Assembly (NCBI RefSeq): GCF_030408395.1 | Contig: NZ_CP046980.1 | Coordinates: forward strand, 806,001 to 870,000 | DNA length: 64,000 nucleotides | Direction of reading: 5' to 3' | Source: Corynebacterium aquatimens | GTDB lineage: Bacteria > Actinomycetota > Actinomycetes > Mycobacteriales > Mycobacteriaceae | Notes under the pieces: model-generated | What the model saw: only the letters and a program-made list of their open reading frames with translations | Databases searched by the model: none | What the model was told of the DNA's origin: nothing | Part shown: positions 1-8,942 of the stretch, in pieces | How the letters are laid out: each line of letters begins with the position of its first letter | Position numbering within the stretch: the stretch's first letter is position 1 | Program-made: the position numbers and the translations under genes

Positions 1-1299
1 GCCATGCTTCTCGACGAACGCCGGCTTGACGCGCTTCCGCAGCTCCGCGATCCGGGTGACATCCGTCTCCTGGACGTGGGTGAGCTGTGCCGTGGTCTGC
101 AGGGACTCGACCATCTTCGCTGCCGTGATCTCGCGGATGCGGTTGACCTTCTCGGTGGTACCGATGAGCGACGCCTTCTCCGGGTCAACGGACTTGGTGG
201 ACCAGCGTGACTTCGGATCAGAGCTGTCAACCTTCGGTGCAGCCGCAGCGGTCTCACCGGCGTCAGCAGCACCAGCCGGAGCGTTCTTAGCCTCGGCAGC
301 GGCGATGACGTCCTGCTTACGGATGCGGCCGCCCACGCCCGTGCCCTCTACTGTGCTGAGCTCAACGCCGTGCTTGTCGGCGAGCTTGCGCACCAGCGGG
401 GTCACGTACGGCACCTTGCCGGTGTTGACCTCAACCTTGTTGTCGGCCGACTTGCTGCCGGCTGCCTTGTCGTCGGCTGCCTTGGTGTCCGCCGCCGCAG
501 CTTCCGCCTTGCTCTCGGTCGCAGCAGGCGCAGGCTTCTCTTCGGTCTTCTCCGGCTCTGCCTCAGCGGGCGCCTCGTCAGCGGGCGCCTCGTCAGCGGG
601 TTCCTCAGCAGCGTCATCCTCATCAGTGTCGTTGGACGCAGCGGCGGCAGCCTCAGCGTCACCGATGCGGCAGATCACGCCACCGACCTCAATGGTGTCG
701 TCCTCGTCCGCGAGGATCTCCAGCAGCGTGCCTTCAACGGGGGAAGGGATCTCGGTGTCGACCTTGTCCGTGGAGACCTCCAGCAGCGGCTCGTCGACCT
801 CGACCAGATCGCCGACTTCCTTCAGCCAGGTGGTGATGGTGCCCTCGGTCACAGACTCGCCGAGTTCCGGCATTTCAACATCGACGGACTCGCCGCTGCC
901 CTTGGTGTTGGAGGCGGAACCAGAGCCGGATTTCTTCGGCGCGTCAGCTGGGTTCGGGGTAGTGCCGGCTGCGTCCTGCTCGACCTCGTCGGTGTTCGCA
1001 GCGTCGACTTCTTCGGAGGCGTCAGCCGCGGAGTCTTCGTCGCCGCCAGCGGGTGCTTCGCCTTCCTCACCGACGATGGCGATGACCTCACCGACCTCTA
1101 CCGTGTCATCTTCTTCAGCCTTGATCTCCAGGAGAACACCGGCGACAGGCGATGGAACCTCCGTATCAACCTTGTCGGTGGAAACCTCGAGCAACGGCTC
1201 GTCGACTTCGACGGTGTCGCCGACTTCTTTCAGCCACGTCGTGATAGTGCCTTCGGTGACTGATTCGCCCAGCTCGGGCATCTCAATTGAGTGAGCCAT
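1..1299 (-). CDS. sucB: Dihydrolipoamide acyltransferase (E2 of 2-oxoacid dehydrogenase), C-terminus cut by window edge
   Basis: E2 core that carries acyl groups on lipoyl-lysine in the pyruvate / 2-oxoglutarate dehydrogenase complex; in corynebacteria the gene is called aceF or sucB. The visible 433 residues hold two lipoyl domains (about residues 3-75 and 135-205), each with the lipoyl-lysine context STDKVDTE. Acidic, Ala/Pro/Glu-rich linkers follow each domain, then a peripheral-subunit-binding domain (PYVTPLVRKLADKHG, GTGVGGRIRKQDV). The catalytic domain is just entered and continues beyond base 1. The start ATG at 1299 has an AGGAGA ribosome site 11 bases upstream. The two lipoyl domains are almost identical and their DNA looks duplicated. 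It is divergent from the gene at 1433. The next gene outwards is expected to be lipB (family synteny; not visible). Confidence 0.95.
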   Translation of the reverse strand, partial: MAHSIEMPELGESVTEGTITTWLKEVGDTVEVDEPLLEVSTDKVDTEVPSPVAGVLLEIKAEEDDTVEVGEVIAIVGEEGEAPAGGDEDSAADASEEVDAANTDEVEQDAAGTTPNPADAPKKSGSGSASNTKGSGESVDVEMPELGESVTEGTITTWLKEVGDLVEVDEPLLEVSTDKVDTEIPSPVEGTLLEILADEDDTIEVGGVICRIGDAEAAAAASNDTDEDDAAEEPADEAPADEAPAEAEPEKTEEKPAPAATESKAEAAAADTKAADDKAAGSKSADNKVEVNTGKVPYVTPLVRKLADKHGVELSTVEGTGVGGRIRKQDVIAAAEAKNAPAGAADAGETAAAAPKVDSSDPKSRWSTKSVDPEKASLIGTTEKVNRIREITAAKMVESLQTTAQLTHVQETDVTRIAELRKRVKPAFVEKHG

Positions 1300-1418
1300 G
1301 ATGTGTGTGGTCTCCTGTGATCTTGTGGGACAATCGTGCGTCCCAGCGTACCCGCTTAACCCCAGTTGCGTTCGGTAGATTGTCAGATAGCAACATTCAG
1401 TTTCCTGCGGGCGTTCAT

Positions 1419-1424
1419 TAAGAT
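1419..1424 (+). promoter_or_regulatory. Candidate -10 element of a leaderless promoter
   Basis: TAAGAT ends 8 bases before the GTG at 1433, so transcription would begin at or next to the start codon. No ribosome site precedes the GTG, which fits a leaderless mRNA. No convincing -35 is seen. Confidence 0.4.
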
Positions 1425-1432
1425 GATCAACC

Positions 1433-1828
1433 GTGTTTAACCTTTTCGGGTCCCGGAAGAAATCCTCGCCGCTCAAGCCGCCGCGAGGTCCCGGCGATAC
1501 GCTGCGCCCTGAAGACGCCGCCCACCTCAAGCAGTGGGTCCAGGGCCGCGCCTTTGTTGAGGGGTTCGTCGAGCCCGAGACCGTGGTTAATGAGATGTCG
1601 GTCGTGCTTGTCGACGAAAACGGGGAGTACACCCGCCGCCGGATCGGCGGGCCGAAAGGCATTGATGCCGTTGCAAAGCTGCTGGGGATCTCTCTGTATG
1701 ACGTGGAAGAAACCGGCTACCCCGGCAGGATGCGCAAGCGCATGGAGCAGGAACGCATCCTGCGCAAACGCGAAGAGCAAAAGGAACGCCGCGCCAAGTT
1801 CGAGCGCGGCGAAGACCCTAATACTTAA
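1433..1828 (+). CDS. Conserved actinobacterial protein of unknown function
   Basis: A 131-residue soluble protein starting at GTG. It has no signal peptide or membrane segment. The middle (about residues 45-95) looks folded and contains VVLVDENGEYTRRRI followed by GGPKGIDAVAKLLGISLYDVEETGYP. The C-terminal 35 residues are a highly charged Arg/Glu/Lys helix (RMRKRMEQERILRKREEQ). A small gene between pepA and the E2 gene is conserved in corynebacteria as I recall, so it is probably real, but I do not recognise a function. It is divergent from the E2 gene and convergent with pepA (17 bases apart). Confidence 0.75.
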   Translation: MFNLFGSRKKSSPLKPPRGPGDTLRPEDAAHLKQWVQGRAFVEGFVEPETVVNEMSVVLVDENGEYTRRRIGGPKGIDAVAKLLGISLYDVEETGYPGRMRKRMEQERILRKREEQKERRAKFERGEDPNT

Positions 1829-1845
1829 AGAAATTTACGTAAAAC

Positions 1846-3417
1846 TTAGGCCCTCTGCGGGCGCGGATCTGCCCGCAGAACCTCAATCAGGGTCCGTACG
1901 GGCACGCCCGTCGCGCGGGCTGGGGTGATTCCGTACGGTGCGCCGGAGTTCCACGCCGGGCTCGCGATGTCGAGGTGCGCCCAGTTGATGCCGTCGGCAA
2001 CGAAGCGGGAGAGGTAGGTGCCTGCGTATTCCATCCCGCCGTAGCGGTCGCCGCCGATGTTGCGTAGGTCCGCGACCTTGGAGGCGATTTCTTCCTCGTG
2101 CTCTTCTAAAAGCGGCATTGCCCAGGCGGGTTCGTCGAGTTCACGGGCGGTGTCAGCAATCCGGTCGCGCAGCTCGTCTGTACCCATCACCGCGAATGTT
2201 CGCTTGCCCAGCGCCACCATTTGCGCGCCGGTAAGGGTGGACACCTCAATCAGGTCATCGGGGTTTTCTTCGCTGGCGCGCGCAATCGCGTCGGCAAGCA
2301 CGAGGCGCCCTTCAGCGTCGGTGTTTAAGACCTCGCTGGTGATGCCGCCGTAGTGGGTGATTACGTCGCCGGGGCGCTGCGCGCTGCCTGACGGCATGTT
2401 TTCCGCCAACGCCATCCACGCATCCACGCGCACGGGCAGGTTCAACTGTGCGGCGGCAAGAACTGCTGCACAGACGGCCGCCGATCCGCCCATGTCCATC
2501 ACCATCTGATCCATCCCGGCGGCCGGTTTGATGGAAATCCCACCGGTGTCAAAGGTGACGCCCTTGCCCACGAGGGCCACGGACCGTTCCGCATCAGCCG
2601 GCGCCCACGACAGGTGCACCAACCGCGGCGGCCTGGCGGAACCTTGGCCGACCGCGAGGATGCCGCCGAAACCCTGCTCAGCCAGTGCGCTCTCATCCAA
2701 GACCTCGACGGTAAGGCCAGCGCTACGGCCCAAGTCCGCGACGATATCCGCGTAGGAAGCGGGGAAGAGGTAATTGGCTGGCGTGTTCACTAGGTCACGG
2801 GCAAGCCCGGTCGCCTGGGCGATCGTCAGCGCCGCGTCAAATTCCTCCTGCTGCTCCTCGGTTCCCAACACGGTCACTTTTGCCGTGGCGTCGACAGCCG
2901 GCTCGATGCCTTCGGCCTCGGCGAGTTTCTCGCCCTCTGCCGTCGAGAGTTCTTCCGCGCCTGTGGACTTGAAGCCGTTGTAGACGTACCCGCCGAGTAC
3001 CAAACCCTCGACGATCGGCCGCACGCCCAGCTCGGCACCGATCACCGCGTGGTCCACGCCCTTTAGCGATCGCGCGGCGGATGCCACTGCTCGCCGCACC
3101 GAGGTTTCGCTGAAGCCAGTGCGGGGGTTGGACTCCCCATCGTCGTCAAGCATGCCCAGCCCGAACGCGATGTAGAGGGTCGAATCGACCACAACGCGCG
3201 TGATCTCGCCGTGCTTGCCCGTCGCGCCCACCGCGGTGAGCGCTTCAAGCACGCCCTTATCGACGAGGGGGGTCACCGGAATTTCCAGACCCTCATTCTG
3301 ACCAACGGGGATGAGACGCGCGACCTGCGCGAAACGCTGCGTTGCGTTGGCGGCCTCAAAGTTGACGGTGGGGGTGGTGGAACGGCGGGGGAATAAATCA
3401 GTCGTGGGAAAGCTCAT
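1846..3417 (-). CDS. pepA: Leucyl aminopeptidase (M17 family)
   Basis: Cytosolic metallo-aminopeptidase that removes N-terminal residues from peptides; the family is hexameric with two divalent metals. The 523-residue protein has the usual M17 layout: a variable N-terminal domain to about residue 180, then the catalytic domain. In it, GKGVTFDTGGISIKP carries the metal-binding Lys and Asp, and the family signature NTDAEGRLVLADA carries further metal ligands and the catalytic Arg. The start ATG at 3417 is 78 bases from the divergent ilvE. It lies beside ilvE and the E2 gene as in other corynebacteria. Confidence 0.95.
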   Translation of the reverse strand: MSFPTTDLFPRRSTTPTVNFEAANATQRFAQVARLIPVGQNEGLEIPVTPLVDKGVLEALTAVGATGKHGEITRVVVDSTLYIAFGLGMLDDDGESNPRTGFSETSVRRAVASAARSLKGVDHAVIGAELGVRPIVEGLVLGGYVYNGFKSTGAEELSTAEGEKLAEAEGIEPAVDATAKVTVLGTEEQQEEFDAALTIAQATGLARDLVNTPANYLFPASYADIVADLGRSAGLTVEVLDESALAEQGFGGILAVGQGSARPPRLVHLSWAPADAERSVALVGKGVTFDTGGISIKPAAGMDQMVMDMGGSAAVCAAVLAAAQLNLPVRVDAWMALAENMPSGSAQRPGDVITHYGGITSEVLNTDAEGRLVLADAIARASEENPDDLIEVSTLTGAQMVALGKRTFAVMGTDELRDRIADTARELDEPAWAMPLLEEHEEEIASKVADLRNIGGDRYGGMEYAGTYLSRFVADGINWAHLDIASPAWNSGAPYGITPARATGVPVRTLIEVLRADPRPQRA

Positions 3418-3481
3418 GCTGCCAAGGGTACTTGTGCATATCCGGGCGGCTCCTGACGGCGAGAATGTCCGCCACGGTGAG

Positions 3482-3487
3482 TAAGCT
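3482..3487 (+). promoter_or_regulatory. Candidate -10 element for a leaderless ilvE transcript
   Basis: TAAGCT ends 8 bases before the ilvE ATG at 3496, and no Shine-Dalgarno sequence is present. The start site is inferred from spacing only. Confidence 0.4.
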
Positions 3488-3495
3488 GTATCTCT

Positions 3496-4608
3496 ATGAC
3501 GGACGCCACTGATTTCACTGTCACTACGAACCCGAACCCAGCGACTGATGCGCAGATCGCGGAGGTTTTAGCTGACCCGAAGTTCGGCAACCACTTCACT
3601 GACCACATGGTCTCGATTGACTGGACGGCGGATAAAGGTTGGCACAACGCCCAAGTACGCCCGTATGAGGCACTGTCGTGCGATCCCGCATCGATGGTGT
3701 TCCACTACGGCCAAGCCATTTTTGAGGGCCTGAAGGCGTACCGCCACGCGGACGGCTCGATCGTCGCGTTTAGGCCAGAGCAGAACGCACAACGCATGCA
3801 GGCCTCCGCGCGCCGACTAGCCATGCCGGAGATCCCAGAAGATCTGTTCATCGAAGCGGTGCGTCAGTTGGTAGACGTAGACCAGCGGTGGGTGCCGGAG
3901 GCCGGTGGGGAAGCGTCGCTGTACCTCCGCCCGTTCATGATTGCCACGGAGATTGGCTTGGGCGTGCACCCGGCCAACTCCTACACGTTCTTCGTCATTG
4001 CTTCGCCCGCTGGCGCCTACTTCAAGGGCGGCGTGAAACCCGTCAAGGTGTGGGTGAGCGATGAGTACGTGCGCGCCGCGCCGGGCGGTACCGGTGCCGC
4101 GAAGTTCGCGGGCAATTACGCTGCGTCCCTGGCTGCGCAGGCAGCAGCAGAAGAACAAGACTGCGACCAGGTTGTGTGGTTGGATGCCGTTGAGCGCCGC
4201 TACATCGAAGAGATGGGCGGTATGAACCTGATGTTCGTGTACGGCTCCGAAGGCGGCGAGGTGACCGTGGTGACTCCGCAGCTGTCGGGCTCCTTGCTGC
4301 CGGGTATTACCCGCGATTCCCTGCTTCAGGTCGCGCGCGATCTAGGCTATGAGACCAAGGAGCGCCTGATTTCCTACGAGCAGTGGCGCGATGATGTCGC
4401 CTCCGGCGCGATGACCGAATCGTTTGCGTGCGGCACCGCTGCCGTGATCACCCCGGTGGGCCACGTCGTGGGCAAGGAGCTGGACTTCACGGTCAACGAC
4501 AATAAGGCTGGCGATGTCACGATGAAGATGCGTGAGCGGCTTACTGCGATCCAGCGGGGCGAAGCAGCCGATGAGCATGGATGGATCCACGCCCTAGTGA
4601 CTGCCTAA
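3496..4608 (+). CDS. ilvE: Branched-chain amino acid aminotransferase
   Basis: PLP-dependent class IV aminotransferase that makes leucine, isoleucine and valine from their 2-oxo acids using glutamate. It has 370 residues, the usual length. FHYGQAIFEGLKAYR, LYLRPFMIATE and the lysine in GGTGAAKFAGNYAAS (Lys203, expected Schiff-base lysine) are the family landmarks, with EEMGGMNLMFV and SGSLLPGITRDS further on. It stands alone between divergent pepA and convergent cobT. Confidence 0.97.
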   Translation: MTDATDFTVTTNPNPATDAQIAEVLADPKFGNHFTDHMVSIDWTADKGWHNAQVRPYEALSCDPASMVFHYGQAIFEGLKAYRHADGSIVAFRPEQNAQRMQASARRLAMPEIPEDLFIEAVRQLVDVDQRWVPEAGGEASLYLRPFMIATEIGLGVHPANSYTFFVIASPAGAYFKGGVKPVKVWVSDEYVRAAPGGTGAAKFAGNYAASLAAQAAAEEQDCDQVVWLDAVERRYIEEMGGMNLMFVYGSEGGEVTVVTPQLSGSLLPGITRDSLLQVARDLGYETKERLISYEQWRDDVASGAMTESFACGTAAVITPVGHVVGKELDFTVNDNKAGDVTMKMRERLTAIQRGEAADEHGWIHALVTA

Positions 4609-4632
4609 GCACCCACCGGGGTGGCCGTCCGT

Positions 4633-5712
4633 TTAGGTGGCGTCGTCGACTTCCCAGCCGGGTTCGTCGCCTGAGACCTCGGCGTGTCCTTCGGCCTCAT
4701 GAGCCTCCTGCACGCGCATTTCATCGGCGATGAGATCGATCGTTGCAGTGATTGCCGGGAATACTGTTAGCGCGCCCACGCCTTGGCCAGTCGTAATGTC
4801 TAGCGCTGCTAGGGGCGTCAGGTCCAAAGCCTGAACGGCAATGGCGTGGCAGGGCTCGGGGCTGAGTTGCCCAGCCATCATCCACTGCTTGGCCCCGGGT
4901 GCAAGCCGCTCGGCGATGTAGGCGGCAACGGCGGTGAACGCGCCGTCGATAAGCATGGGCGTGCTACGCACAGCGGCCTGTGCCATGAATGCGGCGGCCG
5001 CCACGAAATCTGGGCTGGAAATCGCAGTGAGCACCGCCTCGAGGTCGTTGCGGACATCGCGCACGCGGAACATCGCGTCGCGTACTGCTGCCACCTTGAC
5101 CTTCCAGACCTCGTCATTAATCCCGCTGCCGCGGCCCACGATCTTCACCGGCTCCGTATAGGCGAAGGTGGCCATGACCGCCGCGGCGACGGTGGTGTTG
5201 CCCACGCCCAGGTCGCCAATGATGAAAAAGTCCGCACCGGAATCAATTTCCTGATCCGCGATCCGCACGCCGAGCTGCGCCGCGCGGAGGAAATCCGCAT
5301 CATCCATCGCGTTATCCACGTCAAAAGGCCGCGTGGCAAGGCTGATCTTGTCCTGCGTGTCCTCGGGCTCGCGGTTGAGCGAAACATCGACCAGCCGTAC
5401 AGACGAACCGGCGATACGTGCGGCGGTGTTGACGGGAGCAGACCCGGCCTCCATTTCCTCGGCCTGAAGCACGCTCGCCTCCGGCGTGAATGCCGACACA
5501 CCGCGGGAGGCGATGCCGTGATCGCCCGCGAACACGATCGTGCGGGGGCGCGCGAGACGCTGCGGGATGTGGGTGCCTTGGCAGCCAGCAAGCCACGCGG
5601 CAACCTGGGCGAGCCGCCCGTAAGACATCGCCCGTGGGTTGGACACGAGCGACTCTTTCAAGCGAGCTTCAGCAGTGACATCAGGGGCGGGGACTGGTGG
5701 GAACTCGATCAT
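4633..5712 (-). CDS. cobT: Nicotinate-nucleotide-dimethylbenzimidazole phosphoribosyltransferase-like protein
   Basis: CobT transfers phosphoribose from nicotinate mononucleotide to dimethylbenzimidazole to build the lower ligand of cobalamin. The 359-residue protein has the family landmarks PRTIVFAGDHGIASRGVSA, FFIIGDLGVGNTTVAAAV and SPEPCHAIAVQALDL. At the C-terminal loop, where family members usually carry a Glu in a GEG motif (the proposed catalytic base in the Salmonella enzyme), the codon is CAA, giving GQG (Gln310). It has a strong AAGGAGAG ribosome site. The partner genes cobU and cobS are not adjacent in this window. Family membership is clear; activity is less certain. Confidence 0.9.
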   Translation of the reverse strand: MIEFPPVPAPDVTAEARLKESLVSNPRAMSYGRLAQVAAWLAGCQGTHIPQRLARPRTIVFAGDHGIASRGVSAFTPEASVLQAEEMEAGSAPVNTAARIAGSSVRLVDVSLNREPEDTQDKISLATRPFDVDNAMDDADFLRAAQLGVRIADQEIDSGADFFIIGDLGVGNTTVAAAVMATFAYTEPVKIVGRGSGINDEVWKVKVAAVRDAMFRVRDVRNDLEAVLTAISSPDFVAAAAFMAQAAVRSTPMLIDGAFTAVAAYIAERLAPGAKQWMMAGQLSPEPCHAIAVQALDLTPLAALDITTGQGVGALTVFPAITATIDLIADEMRVQEAHEAEGHAEVSGDEPGWEVDDAT

Positions 5713-5762
5713 GGCCGGACTCTCCTTACACGGTTGAGCGTTGAGCGCGCGTAGTAGCGGTT

Positions 5763-6461
5763 CTACACCGTCGCGCCGATAGCTACCTGTGGTTTCGGCG
5801 TGCGCCAGTTCCGCGGCTGCGTTGCGCGGGAGTAGGCATACATCCCCAGGCTAAAGCCAGTTTCCGTCGTGGAGGGGAACTTTTTGCGCACCGCGTTATT
5901 AGCGCGGCGGCCAATGATGAAGGCTTCAGCGAACATGGCGATGATGAACACCAGCGAGCCGATGGACACCGCGTTGGCCAGCATGGGGTTGCGGCTGCCA
6001 AAGAACATCAGGATCAGCAGAACAAACGCTGCTGGCATGACGAAGTTGGACAAGAACCTACGGGAATCCACCCAGTCACGGACGTAGCGGCGGACGTCGC
6101 CCTGGTCGCGCGCGAGCAGGTAGCGTTCATCGCCCGCGTCCATCTTGGCTTGGATGTCGCGGTTGTATTCGCGGCGCTTTTCGCGTTCGTCCTTCTTATA
6201 CTGCTTCCACTCTTCCTTGCTCATGGACGCTTTAAGCTCCTTGCGCTTTTGGGCAGCCTGCGGAGTGGACAAGGCATTCTTATCGCGCACAACGCCGCGC
6301 TTGACCTCTTGGTCGTGCCGCTTAGGCGTCGGCCGGCCCTTGGGCGGGGTGTAGCCCTTCGGAAGTTTCTTTTCTTCCTTCGGGGTCTCCGGTAGCTCAA
6401 CCTTGGTGGAGCCGCTCGCGCTGCTCGCAGCAGTTTCGTCTTTCTTCCAGGGAAGTTTCAC
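5763..6461 (-). CDS. DUF3043 family membrane protein
   Basis: A 232-residue actinobacterial integral membrane protein of unknown function. The first 130 residues are a Lys/Glu-rich cytosolic region (PKEEKKLPKGYTPPKGRPTPK, and EEWKQYKKDEREKRREY, which may form a coiled coil). RYVRDWVDSRRF then leads into two adjacent membrane segments (about residues 141-160 and 166-186). The C-terminus is short and basic. It lies directly upstream of cobT on the same strand with a 50-base gap, so the two may be co-transcribed. Divergent from the Fe-S carrier gene. Confidence 0.85.
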   Translation of the reverse strand: MKLPWKKDETAASSASGSTKVELPETPKEEKKLPKGYTPPKGRPTPKRHDQEVKRGVVRDKNALSTPQAAQKRKELKASMSKEEWKQYKKDEREKRREYNRDIQAKMDAGDERYLLARDQGDVRRYVRDWVDSRRFLSNFVMPAAFVLLILMFFGSRNPMLANAVSIGSLVFIIAMFAEAFIIGRRANNAVRKKFPSTTETGFSLGMYAYSRATQPRNWRTPKPQVAIGATV

Positions 6462-6512
6462 CCCTCCAGGCTACAAAATGGCGTCCGCTCGCCACGTCCC
6501 GGGGGCATGCGC

Positions 6513-6555
6513 CATGAAAGGCTAACCTAAGTTCCGAAAGTTCTTTGGATAGGAT
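6513..6555 (+). promoter_or_regulatory. Candidate DtxR box and -10 element before the Fe-S carrier gene
   Basis: Bases 6513-6531 end in AAGGCTAACCTAAG, which matches the right two thirds of the DtxR/IdeR consensus (TTAGGTTAG-CTAACCTAA); the left arm is poor. A TAGGAT at 6550-6555 could be the -10, which would place the box over the -35 region, a position fitting repression by iron-loaded DtxR. The assignment rests on consensus similarity only. Confidence 0.45.
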
Positions 6556-6625
6556 GGAACAACTTCAGCGTCCATGCGTTGAAGACAACTGGAAGCAGAA
6601 ACCTTAAAAGAGGAGGAATCAACCC

Positions 6626-6970
6626 ATGACCGCACCAGCCTCAACCACCGGCGTGAACCTGACGGACGCGGCGGCTGCCAAGGCAAAGGCGCTCTTGGAC
6701 CAAGAGGGTCGCAACGACTTGTCGCTGCGTATCGCTGTGCAGCCAGGCGGCTGCGCAGGTCTGCGTTACCAGCTGTACTTCGATGACCGCGATCTTGACG
6801 GCGATAAGGCTGACGTGATCGGCGGCGTTCGCCTCGTCGTGGACAAGATGAGCGTGCCGTACCTCATGGGTGCCGTGATTGATTTCGCGGACACCATTGA
6901 GCAGCAGGGCTTCACCATCGACAACCCCAACGCGTCTGGTTCCTGCGCCTGCGGCGACTCCTTCAACTAA
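6626..6970 (+). CDS. erpA: A-type iron-sulfur carrier (HesB/IscA family)
   Basis: Small scaffold/carrier that delivers Fe-S clusters to client proteins. The 114-residue protein shows the three conserved cysteines: one in QPGGCAGLRYQ and two in the C-terminal SGSCACGDSF, the C-x(n)-C-x-C pattern of the family. The start ATG has a strong GAGGAGGA ribosome site. It sits between the divergent DUF3043 gene and the convergent ltsA, just upstream of the cytochrome oxidase region, whose Rieske protein needs Fe-S clusters. The symbol erpA is by family; hesB/sufA would serve equally. Confidence 0.92.
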   Translation: MTAPASTTGVNLTDAAAAKAKALLDQEGRNDLSLRIAVQPGGCAGLRYQLYFDDRDLDGDKADVIGGVRLVVDKMSVPYLMGAVIDFADTIEQQGFTIDNPNASGSCACGDSFN

Positions 6971-6980
6971 TCGGGGGGAA

Positions 6981-8942
6981 CTAGAGCCTCACTGGGTAAT
7001 CGCGTTGCGCGATCCCGGGGTCGATGCGGTGTTCCACGAAGATGCCGTGCCACACCATGAAGGCAAGCACCGTCCAGAGACGCCGTGAGTGATCGGAAAC
7101 GCCGTCGCGGTGCTCTTTCAGCATTTGAAGCACCTCGGGTTTGTTGAAGATCTCATCGGTCTGGGACTCGGTGATGGTGTCCTGAGCCCAGCCGTAGAGC
7201 TCGTCGCCGGCCAGCCAGTGGCGCATGGGCACGGGGAAGCCCAGCTTCTTACGGTGAAGCACATGCGGGGGAACAATCTTTTCCATCGCCTTGCGCAGGG
7301 CGTACTTGGTCGTGCCGTGCGCAATTTTCAGGTCGTACGGAATGGTCTCAGCGACAGCGAAGACTTCTTTGTCCAAGAACGGCACGCGCAGTTCAAGCGA
7401 GTGCGCCATGTTGATCTTGTCGGCCTTGACCAGGATGTCGCCGCGCATCCAGGTGAACAGGTCAAGGTGCTGCATCCGCGCCACCGGATCCATGTCGCGG
7501 GACCGCTCGTAAATAGGCGCAGTCACCTCGCGGTGATCCCATTCGGGCTTTGCCCACGGGATGACACGGCGCATCTGGTCAAAGTTAAAGGACCGTGCAT
7601 TGCCGTAGTAGCGCGCTTCCATCGGCGTGGTACCGCGCTCAAGGAGGGACTTGCCCTTCATGCCCTCGGGCAGAACCGCGCCCAACTTGTTCAGGCCGCG
7701 GAGCAGGGGAGCGGGCACCTTCTCAAACGGTGCTAGAGACAGTGGCTCTTTGTAGATCGTGTAACCGCCAAAGAGTTCGTCCGCGCCCTCACCGGAGAGC
7801 ACCACCTTGACGTGCTTGCGTGCTTCTTGCGCCACGAAGAACAGTGGCACGAGCGAGGGATCAGCGACCGGATCATCCAAGTACCACATGATCTGGGGGA
7901 TCGCGTTTGCGTATTCCTCCGGCGAGACAATCTTCACGATGTGCTCAACACCGATCGCGGCGGCGGACTCGGCGGCGACATCCACCTCTGAGTAGCCTTC
8001 GCGCTCGAAGCCTGTGGTGAACGTCAACAGGTTCGGGTTGTGGCGTTTCGCCAACGTCGCAATGGCAGTGGAGTCAATCCCGCCCGAGAGGAAGGAACCC
8101 ACGGTCACATCCGCGCGCATGTGCTTAGCGACGGAATCTTCTAGGGCCTCAGCAATCCGGGTAAACAGCGCATCTTCGCTTCCCTTGGGAACGGGTGTGG
8201 TGTTGAACTGTGGATTGAAGTAACGCTGCGCGCGAACTTCTTCACCGGGTTTTAGCACTGCATAACAGCCCGACTCGAGGCGACGGATGCCCGCGTGCAG
8301 CGACTCAGGCTCGGGCACGTACTGCAGGTCCACGTAGTGTTCGATCGCGCGCTTATCCAGCTCCGTCGATAAGCGAAGTGCCTCAGCCATCTCGAGGATG
8401 ATCTTCTTCTCCGAAGAGAAAACCGTGCCTGCGTCCGTGGTTGCGTAATACAGCGGCTTGATGCCGAACTGGTCGCGGGCGACAAACATCGTCTTTGTGT
8501 GGGAATCCCACACACAGAACGCGAACATGCCGCGGAGGTGATTAACCACGTCGGCGCCCCAGTGGTGGTAGCCGACAACGATCGTCTCTGAATCGCCCGA
8601 GGTGTTGAAGGTGTATCCCAGGGACTGCAGTTCCTCGCGGAGCTCCACGTAGTTGTAGATCTCCCCGTTGAACGTCATTGCGTAGCGGGCCTGCGGACCC
8701 GACTGCTGTCCGCCAGCGTCTTCGCGGGTTTCAGCTGTGTCGGGGTCCCACATCAAGGGCTGGTGCGAGTGCTCGATGTCGATGATGGCGAGGCGGTTAA
8801 AACCAAAGACCGCGTCGGCGTCATGCCATGTTCCGCCGGCATCCGGCCCACGGTGATGCATGCAGGGAAGCGCACGCTCAATCGCTGGTGCGAACGAGGG
8901 GGCATCGGAGTTCGCAGCGAGCATTCCAACTAGGCCGCACAT
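6981..8942 (-). CDS. ltsA: Glutamine-dependent amidotransferase (asparagine synthetase family, LtsA)
   Basis: A 653-residue member of the AsnB family; in Corynebacterium glutamicum LtsA amidates the diaminopimelate of peptidoglycan precursors and confers lysozyme resistance. The start is set at 8942 because the mature enzyme needs Cys as residue 2 (MCGLVGML) as the class II glutaminase nucleophile, and AAGGAG precedes it. The N-terminal glutaminase domain spans about residues 2-220 (RLAIIDIEHSHQP, NGEIYNY, GDSETI). The synthetase domain has the ATP PP-loop SFLSGGIDST and the GEGADELFGGY motif. It stops 10 bases from the convergent Fe-S carrier gene. Confidence 0.93.
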   Translation of the reverse strand: MCGLVGMLAANSDAPSFAPAIERALPCMHHRGPDAGGTWHDADAVFGFNRLAIIDIEHSHQPLMWDPDTAETREDAGGQQSGPQARYAMTFNGEIYNYVELREELQSLGYTFNTSGDSETIVVGYHHWGADVVNHLRGMFAFCVWDSHTKTMFVARDQFGIKPLYYATTDAGTVFSSEKKIILEMAEALRLSTELDKRAIEHYVDLQYVPEPESLHAGIRRLESGCYAVLKPGEEVRAQRYFNPQFNTTPVPKGSEDALFTRIAEALEDSVAKHMRADVTVGSFLSGGIDSTAIATLAKRHNPNLLTFTTGFEREGYSEVDVAAESAAAIGVEHIVKIVSPEEYANAIPQIMWYLDDPVADPSLVPLFFVAQEARKHVKVVLSGEGADELFGGYTIYKEPLSLAPFEKVPAPLLRGLNKLGAVLPEGMKGKSLLERGTTPMEARYYGNARSFNFDQMRRVIPWAKPEWDHREVTAPIYERSRDMDPVARMQHLDLFTWMRGDILVKADKINMAHSLELRVPFLDKEVFAVAETIPYDLKIAHGTTKYALRKAMEKIVPPHVLHRKKLGFPVPMRHWLAGDELYGWAQDTITESQTDEIFNKPEVLQMLKEHRDGVSDHSRRLWTVLAFMVWHGIFVEHRIDPGIAQRDYPVRL

